Notes: a model not told the origin generated them from the letters alone. A stretch of DNA of 23,814 nt from Bacillota bacterium (GCA_023436065.1 JAEZKU010000055.1:1-23814), one strand, 5' to 3'; positions 13,938 through 22,226 are shown, counted from the first letter of the stretch. Numbers and translations are program-made.

Positions 13938-15006
13938 TATAAAGAATTATGGCTTTACCGGACAATACGAAGAGATGGGTAAAGTGGAAGGTTGCATCCC
14001 GGCCAGAGTGATAGAGGTTCACAGGGAAATTTTTAAAGTGGTATCAGAGAAGGGTGAGTGTACAGCGCGAATTAAGGGGTCCTTTTATAACAATATGGAT
14101 ACCTCGGAGGATTTTCCTGCCGTTGGTGATTTTGTGCAGTTGCAGTACAATGAGCAGGGTGATTCAAGAATCGTGAAGGTACTGCCCAGAAGCTCGAAGT
14201 TCTCGCGTCCTGATTATTCCGGACATGGTACGGGTTATGTCAAAACTATATTGGAGCAGGTCGTGGCTGCCAATTTTGATTATGTATTTATCCTCGCATC
14301 CTTAAACTATGACTTTAATGTAAACCGTATCATGCGTTACATTACCGTAGCCTGGGAGAGCGGAGGTACTCCCGTAGCATTACTGACAAAAGCTGATCTT
14401 GTGGAGGATTATTCAAAACAGCTAAAGGAGGTCCAGTCACAGGCAATCGGTGTGAATGTTCATGTGATCAGCTCGGTTAAGGGAGCTGGCCTTACGGAAT
14501 TAACACCTTACCTGACACCCGGTAAGACGGTAGTGTTCCTTGGTTCCTCCGGAGTAGGTAAATCAACGCTGGTGAATGCTTTGGCAGGTGAGGACCTGAT
14601 GCATGTGAACACGATCCGTGAAGATGACAGTAAGGGGAGGCATACGACTACCCATAGACAGCTCCTGATGCTGAAAAACGGGGTGATGATTATTGATACT
14701 CCGGGTATGAGGGAGCTTGGAATGTGGGATATCGGAGAAGGACTCGGTGATGCCTTTGCAGATATAGAGGAGCTATTCCTTCGCTGCAGGTTCTCGGATT
14801 GTACTCATAAAAGCGAGCCCGGGTGTGCAGTTTTGGCTGCACTAGAGAGTCACACCATGGAGTATTCCAGATGGAGGAACTATCTTCGGCTGAAGAATGA
14901 GGCCAGATTTACTGAGGATAAGTCCGGATATCTCAAAGAAAGGAAGGAATTCTCGAGAAAGCTTGAGAGAAGTATCAGGGCAGGACAGAAAGCAGGAAGA
15001 AGATAA
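13930..15006 (+). CDS. rsgA: RsgA-type ribosome-assembly GTPase (circularly permuted)
   Basis: RsgA binds the 30S subunit and hydrolyses GTP during its late maturation. The 358-residue protein has an N-terminal OB-fold (about residues 20-90), then a circularly permuted GTPase: G4 T-K-A-D (153-156), G1 G-S-S-G-V-G-K-S (205-212) and G3 D-T-P-G (256-259). The C-terminal zinc motif is C-x4-C-x-H-x5-C (Cys286, Cys291, His293, Cys299). All family residues are present. The ATG at 13930 follows GGAGGA (13919-13924). It is not beside the genes that usually flank housekeeping rsgA (protein kinase/phosphatase, rpe), and it sits under an attenuator-like leader, so it may be a second, inducible copy. An acetyltransferase gene follows after 28 bases. 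Function call is firm; paralogue status is inference. Confidence 0.93.
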   Translation: MIDIKNYGFTGQYEEMGKVEGCIPARVIEVHREIFKVVSEKGECTARIKGSFYNNMDTSEDFPAVGDFVQLQYNEQGDSRIVKVLPRSSKFSRPDYSGHGTGYVKTILEQVVAANFDYVFILASLNYDFNVNRIMRYITVAWESGGTPVALLTKADLVEDYSKQLKEVQSQAIGVNVHVISSVKGAGLTELTPYLTPGKTVVFLGSSGVGKSTLVNALAGEDLMHVNTIREDDSKGRHTTTHRQLLMLKNGVMIIDTPGMRELGMWDIGEGLGDAFADIEELFLRCRFSDCTHKSEPGCAVLAALESHTMEYSRWRNYLRLKNEARFTEDKSGYLKERKEFSRKLERSIRAGQKAGRR

Positions 15007-15034
15007 GGTGATATGTATAGGGAGGGAATGGTGT

Positions 15035-16036
15035 ATGAACATTGTCAGATTTTCAGAGGAACATATAGATCAGGCGATTAAGATAGTAATCGCAAATTAC
15101 AGGATGGAAAGGCAATTTGTTCCTGTATTGCCGCAGGAGGAGAGGCTTCCATTGAAGAACCTTCTGCCGGATATGGAGCATTTTGCTAAGTCCGGTTTGG
15201 GTTCAGCTGTAGTGAATAATCATGAGCTATTAGGCTTCTGCTGTGGTTATTGGCCGATTGAGGATGCCTTCGGTACAACCGGAGTCAGGGGAACCTTTAT
15301 CCCAATCCATGGTCATGGGGTAGTGACTCATATTATAGGTAAGGACAGAGATAGAATGTATTCCGGATTATATCAGGCAACGGCTGAAGAATGGGTAAAG
15401 AAAGGGATCAGAAGTCATGCTATTGCGCTCTATCCTCATGACAAGGCGGCTGTCAACAGCTTCTTCTACAATGGCTTCGGATTGCGCTGTATAGATTTGA
15501 TTCGCTCTCTGGAGGTAGAATTAGAGTCAGTGCGAAATCCGTCAGTCATAAAGGATATCCGGTATCAGGAATTGGACAGGGAAGAATGGAGAAGTTTATT
15601 AATGCTGCACAATGGGTTGCTGGATCATATCGGAGGAAGTCCTGTTTTTATGTCTTTCCCTAAAATGGATCAGGAAGCCTTATATGAACATGCTTCCGAG
15701 GGAGTACGCTACTTTGTTGCCTATATTGAGAAGGAGCCTGTAGCTTACATCAAGCTTGCCGAGACCGGAGAGAATTTCGTGACTGAGCATGCGGGTATGC
15801 TAAATATCTGCGGGGCCTTCTGTATTCCGAAGTATAGGGGGATTGGAATTTATCATAATCTGCTGGCTTATATGATTGCACAGCTTAAGAAGGAAGGGTA
15901 TCAGCTGCTTGGGGTGGATTGTGAAAGCTTCAATCCCACGGCACGGGGCTTCTGGACAAAGTATTTCACAGAATATACCCACAGCGTGGTCAGAAGGATT
16001 GATGAAAAGACCTTTGATTCTACAAATTGGAAGTAA
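15035..16036 (+). CDS. Tandem GNAT-fold acetyltransferase
   Basis: The 333-residue cytoplasmic protein seems to contain two GNAT domains. The N-terminal one (1-160) ends in A-L-Y-P-H-D-K-A-A-V-N-S-F-F-Y-N-G-F-G-L, a typical GNAT C-terminal strand and helix. The second (about 170-325) has the acetyl-CoA-binding pattern P-K-Y-R-G-I-G-I-Y near residue 275 and E-S-F-N-P-T-A-R-G-F-W. The ATG at 15035 follows GGAGGG (15021-15026) at 8 bases, and the 28-base gap after rsgA, with no terminator, indicates one operon. Tandem GNAT enzymes include aminoglycoside- and peptide-modifying types, but no substrate can be read from the sequence. Being in the attenuator-controlled unit hints at a stress or drug-response role, which is speculation. 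Confidence 0.85.
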   Translation: MNIVRFSEEHIDQAIKIVIANYRMERQFVPVLPQEERLPLKNLLPDMEHFAKSGLGSAVVNNHELLGFCCGYWPIEDAFGTTGVRGTFIPIHGHGVVTHIIGKDRDRMYSGLYQATAEEWVKKGIRSHAIALYPHDKAAVNSFFYNGFGLRCIDLIRSLEVELESVRNPSVIKDIRYQELDREEWRSLLMLHNGLLDHIGGSPVFMSFPKMDQEALYEHASEGVRYFVAYIEKEPVAYIKLAETGENFVTEHAGMLNICGAFCIPKYRGIGIYHNLLAYMIAQLKKEGYQLLGVDCESFNPTARGFWTKYFTEYTHSVVRRIDEKTFDSTNWK

Positions 16037-16245
16037 TATTCAGATGAGAATGGGAACCGCCTATAGTGATGAGACGTCTAATGGTTGTAAAGGGAAACGA
16101 AAGGAGGTAAGTAAAAGTAAAATCATTATACGAAGGAAAAACAGATTGAAGTTGATATAGAGTGCTTCTTGACGGGGGTAATAAATAGGATGACCGTCAG
16201 GAACGCAACAACAGGCAGACGGACAGGCAATAGGAGGTAATCATT

Positions 16246-16956
16246 ATGATAAGAAAGCATTTATTAAAGGCGGTGTTGTTGGGTTTATGTATGGCAAGCT
16301 TGTATACCGGCAATGCATTTGCTATGGAAGCTGGTAGTGTTGCGCCGGCAGTGGGAACAAAAGAGCTCACACCGGAGCTTCAGAAATTATATGATAAGCA
16401 GAAAGAGATAGACCGGATATTATATGACGAACATGCTAAGGACATTGAGGAGAAGGGATTTTTCATCAGCAGTACCGGGGTAATTGAGGACGCGATTGAA
16501 ATCAGTATCTCTCCCTATGAGGAGAAATTCGCAGATTATATCTATGAGTTGGTAGGAAAAGAAGGTATTAAGGTTACTGAGATGGATCAGAGTATCCTGT
16601 ATGCTACAGGTGTTGCACCGGACCAGGCAGTTGTTGATGCGGCTGAAGAAGAGGTGATTATGTATAAAGATGATACAACAGCTGAGGATGCCGACCTGGC
16701 GGATGATTCAGGAGTAGCAGTCGAGGATGAAACGCTGGAAATTCAGATAGAAAGTGCTAATAATCTGGATGATAAAGCGGTAGAAGAGGTGAAGACTGTT
16801 TCAGCACCGGTTAATGACGATATTCGTACCTTATCCGCAGAAGTGGATGAAAAGGATGGTGTATCAGCCCCTGTCATTATTCTTCTGATTGCAGGAGCTG
16901 CAGTGCTGGTTGGCGGAACCGTAATTCTTTCTCTCAGAAAGAAGAGCATGAAATAA
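16246..16956 (+). CDS. Secreted, C-terminally membrane-anchored acidic protein, unknown function
   Basis: I do not recognise this 236-residue protein. It has an N-terminal signal peptide (I-R-K-H-L-L-K then a hydrophobic core, likely cleaved after N-A-F-A near residue 26). Residues 35-125 could be a small folded domain, with Y-D-K-Q-K-E-I-D-R-I-L-Y-D. A long acidic stretch follows (about 130-205, rich in E, D, A and V). The C-terminal membrane segment (V-I-I-L-L-I-A-G-A-A-V-L-V-G-G) is followed by R-K-K-S-M-K. This is a single-pass anchor with the basic end inside, and no LPxTG motif precedes it. AGGAGG (16232-16237) gives a strong start. It lies 209 bases after the GNAT gene; that gap holds a perfect AAAGGAGG at 16100-16107 with no start codon after it. 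Confidence 0.75.
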   Translation: MIRKHLLKAVLLGLCMASLYTGNAFAMEAGSVAPAVGTKELTPELQKLYDKQKEIDRILYDEHAKDIEEKGFFISSTGVIEDAIEISISPYEEKFADYIYELVGKEGIKVTEMDQSILYATGVAPDQAVVDAAEEEVIMYKDDTTAEDADLADDSGVAVEDETLEIQIESANNLDDKAVEEVKTVSAPVNDDIRTLSAEVDEKDGVSAPVIILLIAGAAVLVGGTVILSLRKKSMK

Positions 16957-17093
16957 ATAGCTAGCTGCTTTCTCTTGCTACTGTTTTGTAAGTCATTATC
17001 AAACAGAAATGATTCGGTTTAAATTTATATAATTCGGGAAAAGCTTATGATATATATAACGTGATGTTTCATTCATGGAAAGTGGGTAAGAGA

Positions 17094-17951
17094 ATGCTGG
17101 TTAAGGAATATGATGAAGCGGGGTTATTCCTAAAGGATTATGAGGATCATATGCGAAAAAAGGAAGCGGTCAGTCAACTGCTGCTCGATCCTGCGTATAA
17201 CAGCCTTTCTCTGACGGATACGGGAAAGGAGAAGTATGGAGCAGTGCTTGATGAACAGGAGCCTATACTGCTATTTTGTAACAAAACCGGTCACAACCTG
17301 ATCCTTCTGTCCTTGCAGCAGGAGAATTCCATGGATGCGGCAGCAGCTCTGGCTGATTATTTTGGCAGCAGCAATATAGTGATAACCGGCATAACCGGAC
17401 GTGGGGAGCTCTGTCAGAGCTTTATTGACCATTATAAGATGCTGGTTCCGTGTAATTTCCTTCAAAATCAGGAAACGGAAATCATGGAGATCAGACAGGT
17501 CAGCGAGCAAAAACCTATATCGGGACAGCAAAGACTGGCGGATCCCTCAGAAGCAAAGCTTGTTGCAGATTGGATGCTCCGGTTCTGGATGGAGGCTAAG
17601 CTGAGTGAATTGGATTACGAAGCTGCATTGGTCAAGGCTAACTGGTTGATCGAGGTGAAAAAGCTATTCCTGTATGAGAACGAAGAAGGGGAAGCTGTCT
17701 CCATGGCAGCAATATGCAAAAAGGTGCTGAGCGGTATCATGATAACTTTTATCTATACCCCTGAGGAACATCGGGGTATGGGATATACAGCGTACAATAT
17801 CTATTACTTAAGTAAGTTCCTTTTAAGCCAGGGTTATGACTTTTGCACCTTACTTTCCGACAAAAGGAATATTTTTTTGAAACGGGCCTATGAAAAAGTG
17901 GGATACCAGACACTTGAGGATGTATGCGAATATATGCTGCTGCAACCGTAG
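17094..17951 (+). CDS. GNAT-family acetyltransferase (C-terminal domain)
   Basis: The protein of about 285 residues has an unfamiliar N-terminal half, with L-L-L-D-P-A-Y-N-S-L and P-I-L-L-F-C-N-K-T-G-H-N-L. A C-terminal GNAT-like domain (about 150-285) has E-E-H-R-G-M-G-Y-T-A-Y, the acetyl-CoA loop (R-G-x-G), and L-L-S-D-K-R-N-I-F-L-K-R-A-Y-E-K-V-G-Y-Q. The layout recalls FR47/GCN5-like proteins with an extra N-terminal domain. No signal peptide is seen. The start is uncertain: ATG at 17094 has only a weak GTGGGT-type site, while the upstream ATG at 17064 and GTG at 17061 have none; a -10-like TATAAT is at 17028-17033. It appears to be a single-gene unit ending in the terminator at 17998. Substrate unknown. 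Confidence 0.8.
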   Translation: MLVKEYDEAGLFLKDYEDHMRKKEAVSQLLLDPAYNSLSLTDTGKEKYGAVLDEQEPILLFCNKTGHNLILLSLQQENSMDAAAALADYFGSSNIVITGITGRGELCQSFIDHYKMLVPCNFLQNQETEIMEIRQVSEQKPISGQQRLADPSEAKLVADWMLRFWMEAKLSELDYEAALVKANWLIEVKKLFLYENEEGEAVSMAAICKKVLSGIMITFIYTPEEHRGMGYTAYNIYYLSKFLLSQGYDFCTLLSDKRNIFLKRAYEKVGYQTLEDVCEYMLLQP

Positions 17952-17997
17952 GGCAGAATGATAAGATTTGGAGAGAGATGATGTAACATAAGCGCAG

Positions 17998-18034
17998 AAG
18001 CCGTCTGTTTTACTTTCTGAAAACAGGCGGCTTT
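17998..18034 (+). terminator. Intrinsic terminator after the GNAT gene
   Basis: AAGCCGTCTGTTTT (17998-18011) pairs with AAAACAGGCGGCTT (18020-18033) over 14 positions including one G-U, with an 8-base loop; TATCTT follows. Confidence 0.8.
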
Positions 18035-18037
18035 ATC

Positions 18038-18066
18038 TTGCATTTGCGATAGGCAGATAGTACAAT
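18038..18066 (+). promoter_or_regulatory. Possible promoter of the oxidoreductase gene
   Basis: TTGCAT (18038-18043) and TACAAT (18061-18066) are spaced 17 bases, just after the upstream terminator and 33 bases before the start codon. Confidence 0.5.
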
Positions 18067-18099
18067 AGATAGAGTAATAATGAGAAAGGGGGATTTTCA

Positions 18100-19083
18100 A
18101 TGAGAACAATCAGATGGGGAATCATTGGTGCAGGACATATTGCTGAGAAATTTGCATTAGCACTGAATTCCCTAAAGGATACCGAATTAACGGCGATTGC
18201 TTCAAGAAGTGCCGATAAAGCTTATGAATTTGCAGAACGTTTTCATGTTAGGAAAGCCTACGGAAGCTACGAGGAACTGGTAAAAGACAGTGAGATCGAT
18301 GTGATATATATTGCAACCCCACATACAGAGCACAGAAAGCATGCATCTCTTTGCATCACCCATGGAAAGGCGGTGCTATGTGAAAAGCCCTTTACGGTAA
18401 ACCAGAGAGAAGCAGAAGTACTTATCACCCTGGCGAAAGAACATAAGGTGTTTTTGATGGAGGGCATGTGGACAAAATTTCTTCCGGCCACCAGAATGGT
18501 TAAGCAGTGGATCGACGAGAATCGGATTGGTAAAGTAAAATACTTGCAGGCTTCCTTCGGTTTTTACTCGGAATTTAATCCCAAGAGCCGCTTGTATGAC
18601 CCTCATCTTGCAGGAGGTGCACTTCTGGATGTAGGTGTATATCCTGTCAGCTATGCGACCTTTCTTTTGGGAAAGCTGCCTGATCAGGTGAAAAGCAGTG
18701 CTTCCATAGGAAAATCTAAGGTAGATGAGACGAACATCATAGCAATGCATTTTGAAGACGGCACACTTGCAGACTTAAGCTCGGCTATCTCTGCCAATAC
18801 CGGTAATGATGCAGTGATTATCGGTGAAAACGGAAGAATCGTTGTCCCAACCTTCTGGGCTGCTGAGAAAGCGGAATTATATAATGCTGCGGGAAAATTA
18901 GTGGAGACATTTTCTCTGCCATTTACATCAAACGGCTTTGTCTATGAAGTGGAGGAAGTGAATAGATGCCTTCGGGAAGGGAAGCTTCAGAGTGATATTA
19001 TCCCGCATGAGACAACACTGGCCATTATGAAGCTGTTGGATGGAATCCGGGCAGAATGGGGATTGGTTTATCCTACGGAATAG
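18100..19083 (+). CDS. Gfo/Idh/MocA-family NAD(P)-dependent oxidoreductase
   Basis: The 327-residue protein has an N-terminal Rossmann fold (W-G-I-I-G-A-G-H-I-A-E-K, residues 6-17) and the family motif C-E-K-P-F-T near residue 95, whose Lys takes part in catalysis. E-G-M-W-T-K-F-L-P is a stretch typical of the dihydrodiol dehydrogenase / 1,5-anhydrofructose reductase-like subgroup. The C-terminal dimerisation domain includes G-G-A-L-L-D-V-G-V-Y-P. It probably oxidises or reduces a sugar or sugar-like polyol; the exact substrate cannot be told. There is no signal peptide. AAAGGGGG (18085-18092) lies 7 bases before the ATG. It is not next to sugar-transport genes. The following gene begins 83 bases later with no obvious terminator, so read-through is possible. 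Confidence 0.92.
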   Translation: MRTIRWGIIGAGHIAEKFALALNSLKDTELTAIASRSADKAYEFAERFHVRKAYGSYEELVKDSEIDVIYIATPHTEHRKHASLCITHGKAVLCEKPFTVNQREAEVLITLAKEHKVFLMEGMWTKFLPATRMVKQWIDENRIGKVKYLQASFGFYSEFNPKSRLYDPHLAGGALLDVGVYPVSYATFLLGKLPDQVKSSASIGKSKVDETNIIAMHFEDGTLADLSSAISANTGNDAVIIGENGRIVVPTFWAAEKAELYNAAGKLVETFSLPFTSNGFVYEVEEVNRCLREGKLQSDIIPHETTLAIMKLLDGIRAEWGLVYPTE

Positions 19084-19166
19084 TCTGGATAACGAACAGG
19101 TATTGGATAAGCAAGCAAAAGTGAAGATCGGGTTTTTCACGGATATTCATAAGAATGGAGATTATT

Positions 19167-19724
19167 ATGGGAAATAGTGATAATAAACTTTCAGGATATA
19201 CTTTCGAGGATTCTCACGATTATAAAGAAGCAAAGCGGGAATTGGAAAGTGTGGAATATATCAGAGCCAATACTGATTTGAATGATATTAATAAGGTGCT
19301 GAAGCTGTATACAAAGCTCGTAGAGAGAAAGACACTCAAGTCTGTTGTAGGAATAGAATTTTTGGTCGAACTGCGGAACAAAGTCCTGTCGGCGGGTATA
19401 GTAACCGAGGACAATCTGCCGGGGATCAGGATTGAGAAACCAAATAATCCTATTCGTGTTTATGATAATGTTTTGGAACGTGAACAGGAGAAGGCACATC
19501 TTGCCATGATAGAGGATTATCGGATTAAGCTGAAGAATTCAAGGATTATCAGTGCTTTTCTGATTGCAATTATTGTAGTCATGCTGTTGATATCCATATT
19601 CATGGACAGAAGTATGTACTCGATCTACGAGAATAAAGTAATTGATAAGTATGAGGCCTGGCAGCAGGAGCTAGAAGCCAGGGAAGCTGCACTGGAAGAA
19701 ATAAATTCGCAAAAAGCGGAATAA
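19167..19724 (+). CDS. Single-pass membrane protein of unknown function
   Basis: The 185-residue protein is not one I recognise. Residues 1-118 are charged and helical (for example D-Y-K-E-A-K-R-E-L-E-S-V-E-Y-I-R and L-K-L-Y-T-K-L-V-E-R-K). A membrane segment follows at about 126-145 (I-I-S-A-F-L-I-A-I-I-V-V-M-L-L-I-S-I-F). The C-terminal tail (146-185) is Glu/Ala-rich and likely a short coiled coil (Y-E-A-W-Q-Q-E-L-E-A-R-E-A). With no signal peptide, the N-terminal part is probably cytoplasmic and the tail outside. The ATG at 19167 has GGAG at 19157-19160. It ends 62 bases before the response regulator, and its stop codon lies inside the direct repeat there. A role with the two-component system is possible from position only. 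Confidence 0.7.
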   Translation: MGNSDNKLSGYTFEDSHDYKEAKRELESVEYIRANTDLNDINKVLKLYTKLVERKTLKSVVGIEFLVELRNKVLSAGIVTEDNLPGIRIEKPNNPIRVYDNVLEREQEKAHLAMIEDYRIKLKNSRIISAFLIAIIVVMLLISIFMDRSMYSIYENKVIDKYEAWQQELEAREAALEEINSQKAE

Positions 19725-19741
19725 TTTTCACATAATTTTCA
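19721..19741 (+). repeat. Perfect 10-bp direct repeat, 11-bp period, before the response-regulator gene
   Basis: ATAATTTTCA occurs at 19721-19730 and again at 19732-19741, one base apart. A period of one DNA turn is the usual layout of binding sites for OmpR/PhoB-type regulators, and such a regulator begins 45 bases downstream. An autoregulatory operator is the simplest reading. Confidence 0.55.
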
Positions 19742-19786
19742 TGGTTCGATGCTACGATAAAAGAAAAGAATGATGGAGGTGCCAAA

Positions 19787-20464
19787 ATGGATAAGCTGAA
19801 GATCTTGGTTGTAGATGATGAAAGTAGAATACGTAAGCTTGTGAAGGACTTTTTGGTGCGTAAGAATTTTGATGTAATCGAAGCGGAGAACGGTGAACAG
19901 GCCATTGATATCTTCTTTTCCACAAAGGAAATTGCATTAATCATACTGGACATCATGATGCCCAAACTGGACGGATGGCAGGTATGCAAGGAAATCAGAC
20001 AGTATTCCAAGGTTCCGATCATCATGCTGACAGCAAAGAGTGATGAGAAGGACGAGTTGCAGGGCTTTGACCTTGGTGTAGACGAATATATTTCAAAACC
20101 CTTCAGTCCGAAGATCCTGGTTGCGAGAGTGGAGGCGGTGCTTCGAAGAACACAGCAGACTGACGAGGAGAAACTGGAGGTCGGAGGCATTATTCTCGAT
20201 AAGAATGCCCATCTGGTAAAGATAGACGGTCAGGAGGTAGAATTAAGCTTTAAGGAATTCGAGCTTTTATCCTATTTCGTCACAAATCAGGGAGTCGCTC
20301 TTTCCAGAGAGAAGATATTGAATAATGTATGGAACTATGACTATTTTGGTGATGCCAGAACCATCGATACCCATGTGAAGAAGCTCCGAAGCAAGATGGG
20401 AGCGAAGGGAGATTGCATAAAGACTATCTGGGGACTGGGCTATAAATTCGAGGTGGATGCATGA
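19787..20464 (+). CDS. OmpR/PhoB-family response regulator
   Basis: The 225-residue protein has an N-terminal receiver domain (residues 3-118) with the acidic pair D10/D11 (V-V-D-D-E-S), the phosphoacceptor Asp55 (I-I-L-D-I-M-M-P), Thr82 (M-L-T-A-K) and Lys104 (S-K-P-F-S-P). A winged-helix DNA-binding domain (about 128-223) follows, with L-S-F-K-E-F-E-L-L-S-Y-F and V-W-N-Y-D-Y-F-G-D-A-R-T-I-D-T-H-V-K-K-L-R-S-K. All phosphorylation residues are present. GGAGG at 19775-19779 lies 7 bases before the ATG. The stop overlaps the kinase start by four bases (ATGA), so the two are co-translated. The direct repeat just upstream may be its own binding site. The signal is unknown. Confidence 0.95.
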   Translation: MDKLKILVVDDESRIRKLVKDFLVRKNFDVIEAENGEQAIDIFFSTKEIALIILDIMMPKLDGWQVCKEIRQYSKVPIIMLTAKSDEKDELQGFDLGVDEYISKPFSPKILVARVEAVLRRTQQTDEEKLEVGGIILDKNAHLVKIDGQEVELSFKEFELLSYFVTNQGVALSREKILNNVWNYDYFGDARTIDTHVKKLRSKMGAKGDCIKTIWGLGYKFEVDA

Positions 20465-22023
20465 AGCATTCCATACGTTTTAGGATAACCCTGGTATTGA
20501 CCACGATGGTAGTGCTGACCATATTTGTTACCTGGGTTGTAAACCGGACCTTTCTGTCGGACTATTATATCAAATCAAAGATGTCCACCTTGGACAAGAC
20601 CTTTAATGATATCAATGCCATCTGTAAGGATATCTCTGCTGAGGATTTGACGGAACAGGATACCTTGCGGTTAGAAAAACTGGAATCGAAATATGCTGTT
20701 GACATTTATGTTCTTCAGTCAACGGGTAATCTGATATATCCCACGCGTATCAACCTTGGTGACAGGGAATTTAACCAGATGATGAATATGCTGAAGGAAT
20801 ATATCTATGGATATATGAACCCGAACTTTGAGAACCGCAAGGTATTAAAGCAGAAAGATAATTACTATATTATCAGTCTGTATGATGAACAGAGGGATTC
20901 CAGTTATATCGATATGTATGCCCTTGTGAATGCTACCTTTCCGCAGCTGGAGTCGAAAATCGGAGCGATGGGGCCTTCGAATACGAACATCGAGGATTTT
21001 AAGGTGGTATTACTCCGGACAAATTTTGAAAGTATTGAAGAGGGAGTATCCATAGCGAACAATTTTCTGGCGTATGTTGGTATTATAACCGTGATTCTTG
21101 GTTCTTTGGCGATGCTCGTGATCAGTAAGAAATTTACACAGCCGATTCTTGAATTGTCAGGGATAGCCAAGAGGATGTCCGATCTGGATTTTGAAGTGAA
21201 ATATAAAGTAAAATCCAAGGATGAGATAGGAGAGCTGGGAAACAGCATTAATATCCTGTCGGATAAGCTTGAGAATACGATTCAGGAATTAAAACAGGCG
21301 AATAATGAATTGGTAAGTGACATTCAGAAGAAGACGGAAATTGATGAGATGCGTAAGGAATTCCTATCCAACGTATCACATGAACTTAAGACTCCTATTT
21401 CCTTAATTCAGGGATATGCTGAAGGCCTCAAGGAGAATATCAATGAGGATGCTGAGAGCCGTGATTTTTACTGCGAGGTGATCATGGATGAAGCGGGCAA
21501 GATGAATAACATGGTAAAGAAGCTGCTCAGCTTAAATGAACTGGAATTCGGCAATAATCAAGTAAACTTTACGCGTTTTGATGTCGTGACCCTGATCAGA
21601 TCCGTGCTGAGTTCAACGGAGATCCTGTTCAAACAGAAGGAAGTGACCCTGCATTTTGAACAGACGGAACCGGTTTATGTATGGGCGGATGAATATCTGA
21701 TCGAGCAGATAGTAACAAACTACATCAGTAATGCGCTCAATCATGTCAGTGACCAAAAGATCATTGAGATAAAACTGATTCCGAGAGAGGATACAGTTCG
21801 TGTGGCTGTATTCAATACAGGAGAGAATATTCCTGAGGAGGATATCGATAAGATATGGATCAAGTTCTATAAAGTAGACAAAGCGAGAACCAGAGAGTAT
21901 GGAGGCAGCGGAATAGGACTTTCCATAGTAAAAGCGATCATGAACTCCCATAACCAACAGTGCGGTGTGATTAACCGGTCTGTTGGGGTTGAGTTTTGGT
22001 TTGAACTAGATACAAAATCATAA
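20461..22023 (+). CDS. Membrane sensor histidine kinase
   Basis: This 520-residue kinase is the partner of the preceding regulator. A first membrane segment lies at about 9-28 and a second at 203-222, enclosing an extracytoplasmic sensor domain of about 170 residues with no motif I recognise. A HAMP linker (about 223-275) is followed by a coiled-coil stretch, then a HisKA domain with the phosphorylated His307 in S-N-V-S-H-E-L-K-T-P. The HATPase domain has N-Y-I-S-N-A-L-N-H (N box), V-F-N-T-G-E-N-I-P and G-G-S-G-I-G-L-S-I-V (G boxes). In the first G box the common D-x-G-x-G reads N-T-G-E-N, a change also seen in other clostridial kinases. It is the last gene of the unit, ending at the terminator at 22031. 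Confidence 0.95.
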   Translation: MKHSIRFRITLVLTTMVVLTIFVTWVVNRTFLSDYYIKSKMSTLDKTFNDINAICKDISAEDLTEQDTLRLEKLESKYAVDIYVLQSTGNLIYPTRINLGDREFNQMMNMLKEYIYGYMNPNFENRKVLKQKDNYYIISLYDEQRDSSYIDMYALVNATFPQLESKIGAMGPSNTNIEDFKVVLLRTNFESIEEGVSIANNFLAYVGIITVILGSLAMLVISKKFTQPILELSGIAKRMSDLDFEVKYKVKSKDEIGELGNSINILSDKLENTIQELKQANNELVSDIQKKTEIDEMRKEFLSNVSHELKTPISLIQGYAEGLKENINEDAESRDFYCEVIMDEAGKMNNMVKKLLSLNELEFGNNQVNFTRFDVVTLIRSVLSSTEILFKQKEVTLHFEQTEPVYVWADEYLIEQIVTNYISNALNHVSDQKIIEIKLIPREDTVRVAVFNTGENIPEEDIDKIWIKFYKVDKARTREYGGSGIGLSIVKAIMNSHNQQCGVINRSVGVEFWFELDTKS

Positions 22024-22030
22024 AATGATC

Positions 22031-22077
22031 AATAATCACAATTGTACCTAAGTCATGGTATGATTGTGATTATTTTT
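22031..22077 (+). terminator. Intrinsic terminator of the two-component unit
   Basis: AATAATCACAAT (22031-22042) pairs perfectly with ATTGTGATTATT (22063-22074), with an inner TACC/GGTA pairing in the loop, and TTT follows. Confidence 0.85.
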
Positions 22078-22131
22078 ATGGATAATAATGCTCCGTGGCA
22101 CAGGCATTTCAGTAGTGAAACGCAATTTTAG

Positions 22132-22159
22132 TTGCAAAATTCGTGAAAAGTGATAATAT
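22132..22159 (+). promoter_or_regulatory. Predicted promoter of the lipoprotein-PH unit
   Basis: TTGCAA (22132-22137) and TAATAT (22154-22159) are spaced 16 bases, with TG at 22151-22152 just upstream. The -35 lies within an imperfect inverted repeat at 22121-22143 (CGCAATTTT / AAAATTCG), a possible operator. Confidence 0.5.
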
Positions 22160-22226
22160 TTATATGTACCACACTGTATTCAGGGTACATGCCGCATATG
22201 ACAGACATATACTGGAGGGACAATTG

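Noticed and set aside
19600..20190. 196-codon minus-strand frame opposite the response regulator
   Set aside because: Ser/Leu/Phe-rich composition typical of antisense to a coding frame; the plus strand encodes an unmistakable regulator.
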